A DNA stretch of 5,447 bases from Chitinophagaceae bacterium (GTDB taxonomy: Bacteria; Bacteroidota; Bacteroidia; Chitinophagales; Chitinophagaceae), in the NCBI GenBank assembly GCA_947459455.1, contig CANHEC010000188.1, positions 1-5,447 of the forward strand, given 5' to 3'. This document shows positions 1 to 5,447 of the stretch, piece by piece. Below the pieces are notes generated by a model. It was given only the letters and a program-made list of their open reading frames with translations. It did not search any database and was not told the origin of the DNA. A program made the position numbers and the translations under genes. Position 1 is the stretch's first letter, and each line of letters begins with the position of its first letter.

Positions 1-393
1 AATAACTTCATCAGCAGCATTCGCGGTCGTATTGCGCCGTATGCATTCAATGTTGGTCGCACACGCATCACCGATGAAAATGCTGCGCCGAAGTTTTTGC
101 TGCCCGACCACCCGGTGCTGAATGTGCCGAATAAGATCACTACCAAAGACTTTGAAGGATGGGTGCAGGAGCGGAGCATTTACCACGCCGAGGGCACCAG
201 TGGAGAGCAGTGGCAAATGCCGTTGGGCTTTGCTGATCCCACTGAACCTGTGCAAAATGGTTCACTGGCCATTGCGCCGTATGGCAAGGGCAATTTTGTG
301 TATACCGGCCTGGTATTTTTCCGGCAATTGCCGGCCGGCGTGCCGGGCGCCTATCGGTTGCTGGCCAATTTGATAGCCCTGCCCAAACACTAG
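1..393 (+). CDS. PIG-L/LmbE-type deacetylase, C-terminal part (5' end outside window)
   Basis: The reading frame is open from base 1 to the TAG at 391-393 and gives 130 residues; the true start and the catalytic domain lie upstream of the window. The fragment resembles the C-terminal region of large Bacteroidota PIG-L family proteins, which carry a class I glutamine-amidotransferase-like fold behind the zinc-dependent deacetylase domain. Matching stretches are DHPVLNVPNKIT followed by DFEGWVQER (fragment residues about 35-58), YGKGNFVYTGL (about 95-105) and FFRQLPAGVPGAYRLLANLI (about 107-126). PIG-L enzymes remove N-acetyl groups from amino-sugar conjugates; the tail seen here has no known catalytic role and may be structural or ligand-binding. 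The signature AHPDD zinc motif cannot be checked because it is outside the window. A sugar-metabolism role is inferred from the family. Its position just upstream of a symporter cluster is compatible with co-transcription or with being the previous operon. Confidence 0.8.
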   Translation, partial: NNFISSIRGRIAPYAFNVGRTRITDENAAPKFLLPDHPVLNVPNKITTKDFEGWVQERSIYHAEGTSGEQWQMPLGFADPTEPVQNGSLAIAPYGKGNFVYTGLVFFRQLPAGVPGAYRLLANLIALPKH

Positions 394-403
394 GTTTTGC
401 GCT

Positions 404-411
404 TAAGTTTG
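404..411 (+). promoter_or_regulatory. Possible Bacteroidota -7 box before the microprotein-symporter cluster
   Basis: TAAGTTTG matches the Bacteroidota -7 consensus TAnnTTTG at every defined base and lies 28 bases before the ATG at 440, in the 46-base gap after the deacetylase gene. No good TTTG lies 19 bases upstream; the nearest TTTG (369-372) is 31 bases away. The promoter is therefore incomplete by consensus and may be weak, regulated or fortuitous. The box lies between short inverted arms TGCGC (398-402) and GCGCA (413-417). Confidence 0.25.
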
Positions 412-439
412 TGCGCATTGTGCTACCAACCTGCTGTGT

Positions 440-592
440 ATGAAACGACCTGAAGTGCTCTTTTTTGTGGCAGCTATTGCCGGCCTCATCATTGGCAAGC
501 TCATCAAAAATTTTAAATGGGGCATGCTGTTGGGCGTGCTGGTAGCCGCCATCTACGCTTTCACCATCCCCACCCGCAAGCGCCGCTCATGA
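440..592 (+). CDS. 50-residue two-helix membrane microprotein, unknown function
   Basis: ATG at 440 opens a 50-codon frame ending with TGA at 590-592. I do not recognise a named family. The protein begins MKRPEV, then has a hydrophobic helix (about residues 6-22), a short basic turn with K20, K23 and K26, a second hydrophobic helix (about 27-43) and a very basic end with R46, K47, R48 and R49. Each helix carries a GxxxG motif (G15/G19 and G28/G32), typical of tightly packed membrane helices, so a helical hairpin in the inner membrane is likely. The stop overlaps the next start as ATGA, a sign of translational coupling, and a perfect -7 box lies 28 bases upstream. It sits two genes before a Na+/solute symporter, so an accessory role to that transporter is possible but unproven. 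No Shine-Dalgarno motif is visible, as is usual in this phylum. Its reality rests on the overlap, the clear membrane topology and the otherwise unexplained gap. Confidence 0.65.
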   Translation: MKRPEVLFFVAAIAGLIIGKLIKNFKWGMLLGVLVAAIYAFTIPTRKRRS

Positions 593-699
593 GCCACGAA
601 CCCAAACAAGCCTACTGGAACCGCTGGTACCTGCTGGTACTGTTGCTGCTGGTGCTGCAAGTATTGGCGTATGCCTGGCTCACCCAATTGTATCATTAA
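589..699 (+). CDS. 36-residue single-pass membrane microprotein, candidate symporter partner
   Basis: ATG at 589 shares four bases with the previous stop (ATGA) and the frame ends at TAA 697-699. A longer version from ATG 517 exists, but its extra 24 residues are His/Arg-rich and merely shadow the upstream gene, so 589 is preferred. The protein has a short polar head (MSHEPKQ), an aromatic interface YWNRWY (about residues 9-14), one Leu-rich helix (about 14-31) and a short tail ending TQLYH. Small membrane proteins encoded directly before SSS-family symporters are an established pattern (YhdT before PanF, and the DUF3311 and DUF4212 families). The Tyr-Trp start of the helix is loosely like DUF4212, but this protein has only one helix, so I do not assign it to that family. 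The symporter start follows after 14 bases, so the pair is almost surely co-transcribed. A function as a stabilising or regulatory subunit is inference. Confidence 0.7.
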   Translation: MSHEPKQAYWNRWYLLVLLLLVLQVLAYAWLTQLYH

Positions 700-713
700 G
701 CATTGCTCGTACC

Positions 714-2435
714 ATGGCCACTATCGATTGGATTGTATTGGTGCTGACGCTGGCGGCTATTGTGGCCTATGGTCTGCATAAAAGCCGCCATGAGAAGAGC
801 ATGGAAGGCTACTTTTTGAGCAGCCGTAGCATGCCATGGTGGCTGGTGCTACTCAGCATTATGGGTACGCAGGCCAGTGCTATCACGTTTTTAAGTGCAC
901 CCGGCCAGGCGTTTACCGATGGGATGCGTTTTGTGCAGTATTACTTTGGACTGCCACTGGCTATGATTGTCATCAGTGCGGTGTTTGTACCCATTTACCA
1001 CCGGCTGAAAGTGTACACGGCTTACGAGTACCTGGAGCAGCGGTTCGATATCAAAACCCGTACGCTCAGTTCGCTGCTGTTTCTCATCGGCCGGGGGCTC
1101 AGCACCGGCATCAGTATTTATGCGCCTTCTATCATCCTGTCGTCGTTGCTGGGGTGGAATATTTACCTCACCAACCTGGTGATGGGTGGACTGCTGATAG
1201 TGTACACGGTGAGCGGTGGTGCCCGTGCTGTGGCTTACACGCAGCAGTTGCAGTTTCTCATCATCATGGCAGGTATGGGTGTAGCAGCCTGGGTGGCGGT
1301 GCAGGGCCTGCCTGAGGGCATGGGCGTGGCCGAGGCCATTGCTACCGGCGGCAACCTGGGCAAAATGAACGTGATCACCAGTGGCCAAACAGATGCCGGC
1401 TTCGACTGGAAAGACCGCTACAACATGTGGAGCGGTGTGATTGGCGGTTTCTTTTTGGCGCTCAGCTACTTTGGCACCGACCAAAGCCAGGTAGGCCGCT
1501 ACCTTACTGCCCGCAGCATGAAAGAAAGCCGCATCGGCCTGCTGATGAACGGACTGGTAAAAGTGCCGATGCAGTTTGCCATCTTGCTGGTGGGCGTGTT
1601 GGTGTTTGCATTTTACCAGTTTCGCGAAGCGCCACTTTTTTTCAACCAAACCCTGGTAGCGCAGGCGCACCAGACGGCGCTGCGGCCCGAGCTGGAAGCT
1701 GCCGAAGCCCGCTACCAGCAGCTGCTGCAGCAGCGGCACACGTTGCGCCAGGGGCAGCCCATACCGGCAGGTGCCAGCCTGCAGGCAGGAGGCGTCAATG
1801 AAAGGCTACAGGCCAACTACGACAGCATACAACTACTGCGCAGCCACTATAGCCAGCTGCTGAAAAAGGCGGTGCCGGCCGGCGAAAGCAACGATACCAA
1901 TTATGTGTTTCTGTATTTCGTGACCTCTCAGCTACCCAAGGGCTTGGTGGGGCTGCTCATTGCTGTTATTATCCTGGCGGCATGGGGCAGCATAGCTGCG
2001 GCCCTCAATTCGCTGGCCAGCAGCACCGTGGTCGATATTCATCGGCAGCTGATTAATAAGCAATGCGACGAAAAGACCAGCTACCGCCTCAGCTGGCAGT
2101 ACACGCTGGGCTGGGGGCTGTTTAGCATTGCGGTGGCCATGTTTGCTACCAATATGGGCAGCCTCATCGAGGCGGTCAATATCCTCGGTTCCATTTTTTA
2201 CGGCGTTATTCTGGGCATTTTCCTGGTGGCTTTTTTCATTCGGTATGTCAAGGGAGATGCGGTGTTTTGGGCCGCCGTGATAGCGCAATTGGCCGTGATT
2301 ACGGTGTACAACATGCAAATCATTTCTTTCCTTTGGCTGAACGTAATTGGCGCTGCGCTGGTGGTAGCACTGGCGCTGCCACTACAGGCAGTGCTGGGCA
2401 GGAAGTCCGCCGCCACAGCGTCCAATAAGGCGTAA
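714..2435 (+). CDS. Sodium:solute symporter (SSS family) with large periplasmic-side insertion
   Basis: This 573-residue inner-membrane protein belongs to the SSS family (SGLT/PutP/PanF type), which couples inward Na+ flow to uptake of sugars, amino acids, sialic acid or similar solutes. The first helix (about residues 5-20) is followed by the TM1-core stretch GTQASAITFLSAPG (51-64), the conserved YTAYEYLEQRF (101-111), SGGARAVAYTQQLQ (167-180), and FGTDQSQVGRYL (253-264). LASSTVVDIHR (434-444) contains the paired serines S436/S437 that correspond to the Na2-site serines of the TM8 core helix. Residues about 309-398, between the helix ending near 300 and the one starting near 408, form a hydrophilic, Gln/Leu/Ala-rich insertion absent from compact family members. 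The substrate cannot be read from sequence; the adjacent PIG-L deacetylase hints at an amino-sugar or conjugate. The ATG at 714 is the first sensible start, with the helix beginning at once. The next gene starts 8 bases after its stop. Confidence 0.97.
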   Translation: MATIDWIVLVLTLAAIVAYGLHKSRHEKSMEGYFLSSRSMPWWLVLLSIMGTQASAITFLSAPGQAFTDGMRFVQYYFGLPLAMIVISAVFVPIYHRLKVYTAYEYLEQRFDIKTRTLSSLLFLIGRGLSTGISIYAPSIILSSLLGWNIYLTNLVMGGLLIVYTVSGGARAVAYTQQLQFLIIMAGMGVAAWVAVQGLPEGMGVAEAIATGGNLGKMNVITSGQTDAGFDWKDRYNMWSGVIGGFFLALSYFGTDQSQVGRYLTARSMKESRIGLLMNGLVKVPMQFAILLVGVLVFAFYQFREAPLFFNQTLVAQAHQTALRPELEAAEARYQQLLQQRHTLRQGQPIPAGASLQAGGVNERLQANYDSIQLLRSHYSQLLKKAVPAGESNDTNYVFLYFVTSQLPKGLVGLLIAVIILAAWGSIAAALNSLASSTVVDIHRQLINKQCDEKTSYRLSWQYTLGWGLFSIAVAMFATNMGSLIEAVNILGSIFYGVILGIFLVAFFIRYVKGDAVFWAAVIAQLAVITVYNMQIISFLWLNVIGAALVVALALPLQAVLGRKSAATASNKA

Positions 2436-2443
2436 ACAACCCT

Positions 2444-4858
2444 GTGAAGCAACTGATGATTTTGTGGGCCCTGTGCTGCCTGGCAGCGCTGGGGCAGGCG
2501 CAGCAGCGTGCCCCCGGCATGCTGGTGGGCGCCGCCTTCGACAGTGTGGCCAATAAGCCACTGCAGGGCGCTACCGTATCCCTTCGTCGTGCCGACAGCA
2601 GCAGCTTTTTCAAATCGCTGGTCACCCGCGATGATGGCTATTTTTCTTTTGTGGCACTACCGTATGGCTACTATCATTTGCAAATAAGCATGGTGGGCTT
2701 TGGCACCCTTCGCATCGATAGCATTCATATTCGTGCCGAGCGGTTCGACTTCAACATGGGCGACCTGAAACTGGGCGCCAGCGACAGCGAACTGCAAAAT
2801 GTAGTGGTGTATGTAGAAAAGCCGATGCTGGAAAGCAAGGACGGCAAAGTGACCTTCAATGCGGGCGAATCGGCCCTGAGTGCGGGCAGCACCACTGCCG
2901 AATTGCTAAAGACCCTGCCACTGGTGAGCAATGACCCGAATGGCAAGCTGCTGCTACGCGGCAAAGAGCCCCGCATACTGATAGACGATAAGCCGGTAGA
3001 CCTGAACGGACAGCAGCTGGCCGATTTGCTGGAAAGCATGCCCGGTGGCGCCATCGAGCGGATTGAGCTGATGCAAAACCCGCCGCCGGAATTTGGCACC
3101 GATGCGGGGGGCGTCATCAACATCATTACCAAAAAAGGCAAAGTGGGCCTGACCGGACGGGTGAGCCTGAGTGCAGGTACCCGTGGCGAAGGCAATGCTG
3201 GTGCCAATATCAGCTACCGGCAGGGAAAGTGGAACCTGAATGGCGTGCTGAATGTGGGCGCATCGCAACTACTGGGCTACAACAACAGCTATCGCCAAAA
3301 TCGATTTGCTGATAGCAGCAACCGATTCAATACCGAAGGCGATTTTGATAACCGCAACCTGCGGCCCAACCTGCGCCTGCAGGCCGATGCCGACCTGAGC
3401 AAGCAGCACCAACTAAGCGCCGTACTGCAGGCCAACGTGAATTACTTCGATAATCAATCGCTGACTGCGTTCAGCAATATCAACCGCTTCGATCAGTTGT
3501 GGCGCTACAGCCAACGCAGTATCGCAGCCGAGGGCTACAGCAGCAATTTCAATCCGCAACTGACCTGGCAATACAAGGGCAAAAAGCATGGCGAAAACCT
3601 GCGACTGGTGACCAGCCTGAGCTCGGGCCGCACCGACAACGACCGCAATTTTCTGCAAGCATTTCTCGACCCTGCCACGCAGGCGCCGCTGGGGCTGGAT
3701 AGCAGCCAACAGCAGCTCACGAACAACCGATACGTCAATACGCAGACCCGGCTCAACTACAATCGCCAGTTGTTTAGCAAGCAATGGACACTGAATGCAG
3801 GGGCTGGCTTTTTAAGCACTCACAACGATAATGAACTGCAGAGCCTTTACCTGGATAAGACACAAAATGCATGGTTGCCGGCCGCTGGTTTGTCCAACTC
3901 ATTCTTGTTTGATCAGGCGGTGTGGTACCTGCGGGGCGGCTTTACCTGGGCGGCTGGTAAGTGGCGCATTGTAGCTTACGTGCAGCCCGAGTGGACCCGT
4001 TTTTCGGTAAAGGACAAAACCACGCAGGCGGCCAGCAGCAATACGTTCGCAAACTGGCTGCCCGGTGCTACCATTCGCCGCGATCTGAGCAAGCAAACCA
4101 ACCTCAGCCTGGTGTACCGCCAAAGCATTCGCAGGCCCGGTGCCGGCGAACTGAATCCCGCCATCGACTACGGCGATCCTTACAACCTGCGATTTGGCAA
4201 TCCAAACCTGCAGCCGTCTACGGCGCACAATTTTGATTTGAACCTCGGTTACAACAAAGGCAAGAGCTTTATCAATGGCTCGCTGGGTTTCAATCTCATT
4301 ACCGACATCATTGCCTCCATCCGCACCCTGCAGCCCGATGGCAAAACCTACACAACCTATCAAAACATTGCCAGCCGCCGCGAGTATGAGGCCAGCTTTT
4401 GGAGTGGCTACAGCTTTTCAAAAACAGTACGGGTAAACCTGAGTACCGGCTACACCTACATGTACTACCGCCAAAGCCTGCGGCAGCAGTTTGGCTACCG
4501 CAATGGCGGCTCTTTTTACAGCACAGTCAATTACAACCTCACGTTCAGCGGCGTGTTCAGCATGGATGGCAGCATCCGCTACAGCAACTGGGCCGATCCA
4601 CAGGGGCGCAGCCGCAGCAATGTGAACACCAACTTTGGGGTGCAGCACAAGTTTCTGCAGCGCCGGCTCATCCTCAGTTTCAATGTCATCGATCCGTTTA
4701 CCCCGCAGGAAAACATCAGCCGAACGGTGGGGCAGCAGTTTACGCTCGACGCATTTCGTAGCAGCCGCACCCGCAATTTTCGGCTGAGCATTGCCTGGCA
4801 GCTCAATAAAATTTTGCTGGCGACGGTGCCGTCGAGCTCCGGTAAGCGTGGTGCATAA
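2444..4858 (+). CDS. Outer-membrane beta-barrel, TonB-dependent receptor-like protein
   Basis: This 804-residue protein has the order typical of Bacteroidota outer-membrane beta-barrel family proteins. A signal peptide (about residues 1-19, probable cut after GQA) comes first. A carboxypeptidase-regulatory-like beta-sandwich follows (about 26-100; PLQGATVSLRRAD, TRDDGYFSFVALPYGYYHLQ). The plug domain covers about 115-232, with LKTLPLV, RGKEPRILIDDKPV and the diagnostic FGTDAGGVINIITKKGK (217-233). The remaining approximately 570 residues form a barrel with repeated aromatic-rich strands, as in the OMP_b-brl_3 group. Such proteins sit in the outer membrane and may take up or secrete a ligand; many are poorly characterised and the cargo here is unknown. 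GTG at 2444 is preferred over ATG at 2456 because it supplies Lys2, the basic n-region of the signal peptide. The gene starts 8 bases after the symporter stop, indicating one operon. No clear TonB box is visible. The end (KILLATVPSSSGKRGA) is basic and lacks a terminal aromatic residue. Confidence 0.95.
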   Translation: MKQLMILWALCCLAALGQAQQRAPGMLVGAAFDSVANKPLQGATVSLRRADSSSFFKSLVTRDDGYFSFVALPYGYYHLQISMVGFGTLRIDSIHIRAERFDFNMGDLKLGASDSELQNVVVYVEKPMLESKDGKVTFNAGESALSAGSTTAELLKTLPLVSNDPNGKLLLRGKEPRILIDDKPVDLNGQQLADLLESMPGGAIERIELMQNPPPEFGTDAGGVINIITKKGKVGLTGRVSLSAGTRGEGNAGANISYRQGKWNLNGVLNVGASQLLGYNNSYRQNRFADSSNRFNTEGDFDNRNLRPNLRLQADADLSKQHQLSAVLQANVNYFDNQSLTAFSNINRFDQLWRYSQRSIAAEGYSSNFNPQLTWQYKGKKHGENLRLVTSLSSGRTDNDRNFLQAFLDPATQAPLGLDSSQQQLTNNRYVNTQTRLNYNRQLFSKQWTLNAGAGFLSTHNDNELQSLYLDKTQNAWLPAAGLSNSFLFDQAVWYLRGGFTWAAGKWRIVAYVQPEWTRFSVKDKTTQAASSNTFANWLPGATIRRDLSKQTNLSLVYRQSIRRPGAGELNPAIDYGDPYNLRFGNPNLQPSTAHNFDLNLGYNKGKSFINGSLGFNLITDIIASIRTLQPDGKTYTTYQNIASRREYEASFWSGYSFSKTVRVNLSTGYTYMYYRQSLRQQFGYRNGGSFYSTVNYNLTFSGVFSMDGSIRYSNWADPQGRSRSNVNTNFGVQHKFLQRRLILSFNVIDPFTPQENISRTVGQQFTLDAFRSSRTRNFRLSIAWQLNKILLATVPSSSGKRGA
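4821..4834. repeat. Short perfect inverted repeat in the 3' end of the barrel gene
   Basis: Arms CGACG (4821-4825) and CGTCG (4830-4834) flank GGTGCC... core bases GTGC at 4826-4829, and GCT (4816-4818) can pair with AGC (4835-4837) across a two-base bulge. This could fold as a GC-rich hairpin in the RNA, 20 bases before the stop codon. No T-run follows, so it does not look like an intrinsic terminator; it may be a chance product of the codons or may help stabilise the mRNA end. Confidence 0.35.
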
Positions 4859-4864
4859 GTTCAC

Positions 4865-4895
4865 CTTGTTTTCAACAGTTTGCCAGCTAACTTTC
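4865..4895 (+). promoter_or_regulatory. Probable Bacteroidota-type promoter of the SPFH gene
   Basis: CTTG at 4865-4868 is followed after exactly 19 bases by TAACTTTC at 4888-4895. The Bacteroidota sigma-ABfr consensus is TTTG-N19-TAnnTTTG, so spacing is exact with one mismatch in each box. It lies in the 54-base gap between the barrel gene and the SPFH gene and would put the transcript start near 4900, about 13 bases before the ATG at 4913. This supports separate transcription of the SPFH gene, although read-through from upstream is possible because no terminator is visible in the gap. Confidence 0.4.
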
Positions 4896-4912
4896 CGCTC
4901 AAATTTTTCGAA

Positions 4913-5447
4913 ATGGAAGACTTTTTTTCCTATGGGTTAGTGCTGCTGGCCGTTGCATTTGTACTGAGCGGCTTTGTTACCGTGCAGCAGGGTTTTATTG
5001 CCGTGGTCACCATGTTTGGCAAGTATCGCCGTATCATGCGTCCTGGCCTCAATTTCAAGATTCCTTTTCTGGAGCGGGTCACACGCCGCGTCAGTATTCA
5101 AAACCGCAGTGTGGAACTGGAATTTCAGGCGGTGACCATGGACCAGGCCAATGTGTACTTCAAAGCCATGCTGCTGTACAGTGTGCAAAATGCCGAAGAA
5201 GAAACCATTAAGAAAGTAGCATTCAAATTCATCAGCGATAAGGATTTGATGCAGGCACTGGTGCGCACCATTGAGGGCAACATACGCAGCTATGTGGCCA
5301 CCAAGCGCCAGGCCGAAATATTGGGCCTCCGTCGCGAAATAGTAGAGTATGTAAAAAGCGAAGTCGATCACTCGCTGGAAGAATGGGGCTACCACCTGCA
5401 GGATCTGCAGATCAACGATATCACTTTTGACCAGGCCATTATGGACA
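4913..5447 (+). CDS. SPFH/band 7 domain membrane protein (3' end outside window)
   Basis: The ATG at 4913 opens a frame that stays open to the window edge, giving 178 complete codons. It starts with one membrane helix (about residues 7-22), followed by the SPFH entry motif: QQGFIAVVTMFGKY (25-38), then RPGLNFKIPFLERV (43-56). The helix-rich part of the domain follows, with LMQALVRTIEGNIRSYVA (112-129), LGLRREIVEYVKSEV (137-151) and WGYHLQDLQINDI (158-170). This family includes stomatins, prohibitins and HflK/HflC; members form oligomeric membrane scaffolds and often control proteases or membrane microdomains. The missing C-terminus, normally a coiled coil, decides between subgroups, so no gene symbol is given. 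No NfeD-like partner gene is within the window on the upstream side. No Shine-Dalgarno motif precedes the start; an A/T-rich stretch (4901-4912) does, as is common in this phylum. Confidence 0.95.
   Translation, partial: MEDFFSYGLVLLAVAFVLSGFVTVQQGFIAVVTMFGKYRRIMRPGLNFKIPFLERVTRRVSIQNRSVELEFQAVTMDQANVYFKAMLLYSVQNAEEETIKKVAFKFISDKDLMQALVRTIEGNIRSYVATKRQAEILGLRREIVEYVKSEVDHSLEEWGYHLQDLQINDITFDQAIMD

Noticed and set aside
321..334. 14-base perfect palindrome CCGGCAATTGCCGG
   Set aside because: It encodes the conserved Arg-Gln-Leu-Pro stretch of the PIG-L C-terminal region; protein conservation plus codon choice explains it and no second copy was seen.
517..588. Longer start (ATG 517) for the 36-residue microprotein
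   Set aside because: The extra residues are His/Arg-rich, lie entirely in the shadow of the upstream gene, and would replace a neat ATGA stop-start overlap with a long overlap.
1716..1734. Overlapping palindromes CAGCAGCTGCTG and GCTGCTGCAGCAGC
   Set aside because: They encode the Gln-Gln-Leu-Leu-Gln-Gln run of the symporter insertion using CAG and CTG codons, which are favoured throughout the window.
891..1739. Long open frame on the - strand (282 codons) inside the symporter gene
   Set aside because: It lies wholly opposite a clear SSS symporter; its translation is His/Gln-rich without recognisable domains and reflects codon bias of the real gene.
2444..2503. Possible lipoprotein signal in the barrel protein (Cys11, Cys12)
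   Set aside because: The residues before each cysteine (WAL and ALC) do not fit a lipobox, which needs Gly, Ala or Ser just before the Cys; a normal signal peptidase I site after GQA fits better.
4859..4912. Intrinsic terminator between the barrel and SPFH genes
   Set aside because: There are T-runs but no GC-rich inverted repeat directly before them; the only hairpin (4821-4834) is inside the coding region and is not followed by a T-run.
4937..5395. Open frame on the - strand (152 codons) at the right end
   Set aside because: It is opposite the SPFH gene, whose + strand frame is open to the window edge and matches a known family over its full visible length.

Overview
The window looks like a chromosomal segment of a moderately GC-rich Bacteroidota bacterium, most likely of the Chitinophagales type. 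This rests on the protein families present (a SusC/RagA-like plug plus barrel protein with an N-terminal carboxypeptidase-regulatory-like domain, a Bacteroidota-style long sodium:solute symporter, and a PIG-L protein with an amidotransferase-like C-terminus), on the near absence of Shine-Dalgarno motifs, and on intergenic motifs resembling the Bacteroidota promoter consensus (TTTG-N19-TAnnTTTG). The exact genus cannot be read from the sequence.

Layout, all on the + strand. Bases 1-393 are the last 130 codons of a PIG-L/LmbE-type deacetylase. After 46 bases comes a tight four-gene run. It starts with a 50-residue two-helix membrane microprotein (440-592). A 36-residue single-helix membrane microprotein overlaps its stop codon by 4 bases (589-699). 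A 573-residue SSS-family Na+/solute symporter follows 14 bases later (714-2435). An 804-residue outer-membrane beta-barrel protein of the TonB-receptor-like type follows 8 bases after that (2444-4858). A 54-base gap with a plausible promoter precedes the first 178 codons of an SPFH/band 7 membrane protein (4913 to the window end), which is probably a separate transcription unit.

Working model (inference): the barrel protein sits in the outer membrane, the deacetylase may trim an N-acetylated substrate, and the symporter takes a product across the inner membrane, with the two microproteins as possible accessory subunits. The substrate cannot be deduced. The most notable points are the two microproteins placed before the symporter, and a hydrophilic, helix-prone insertion of about 90 residues in the symporter between its seventh and eighth core helices. 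No RNA gene, mobile element, CRISPR array, origin or convincing intrinsic terminator was seen. Coding density is very high and no gene-free stretch exceeds 60 bases.
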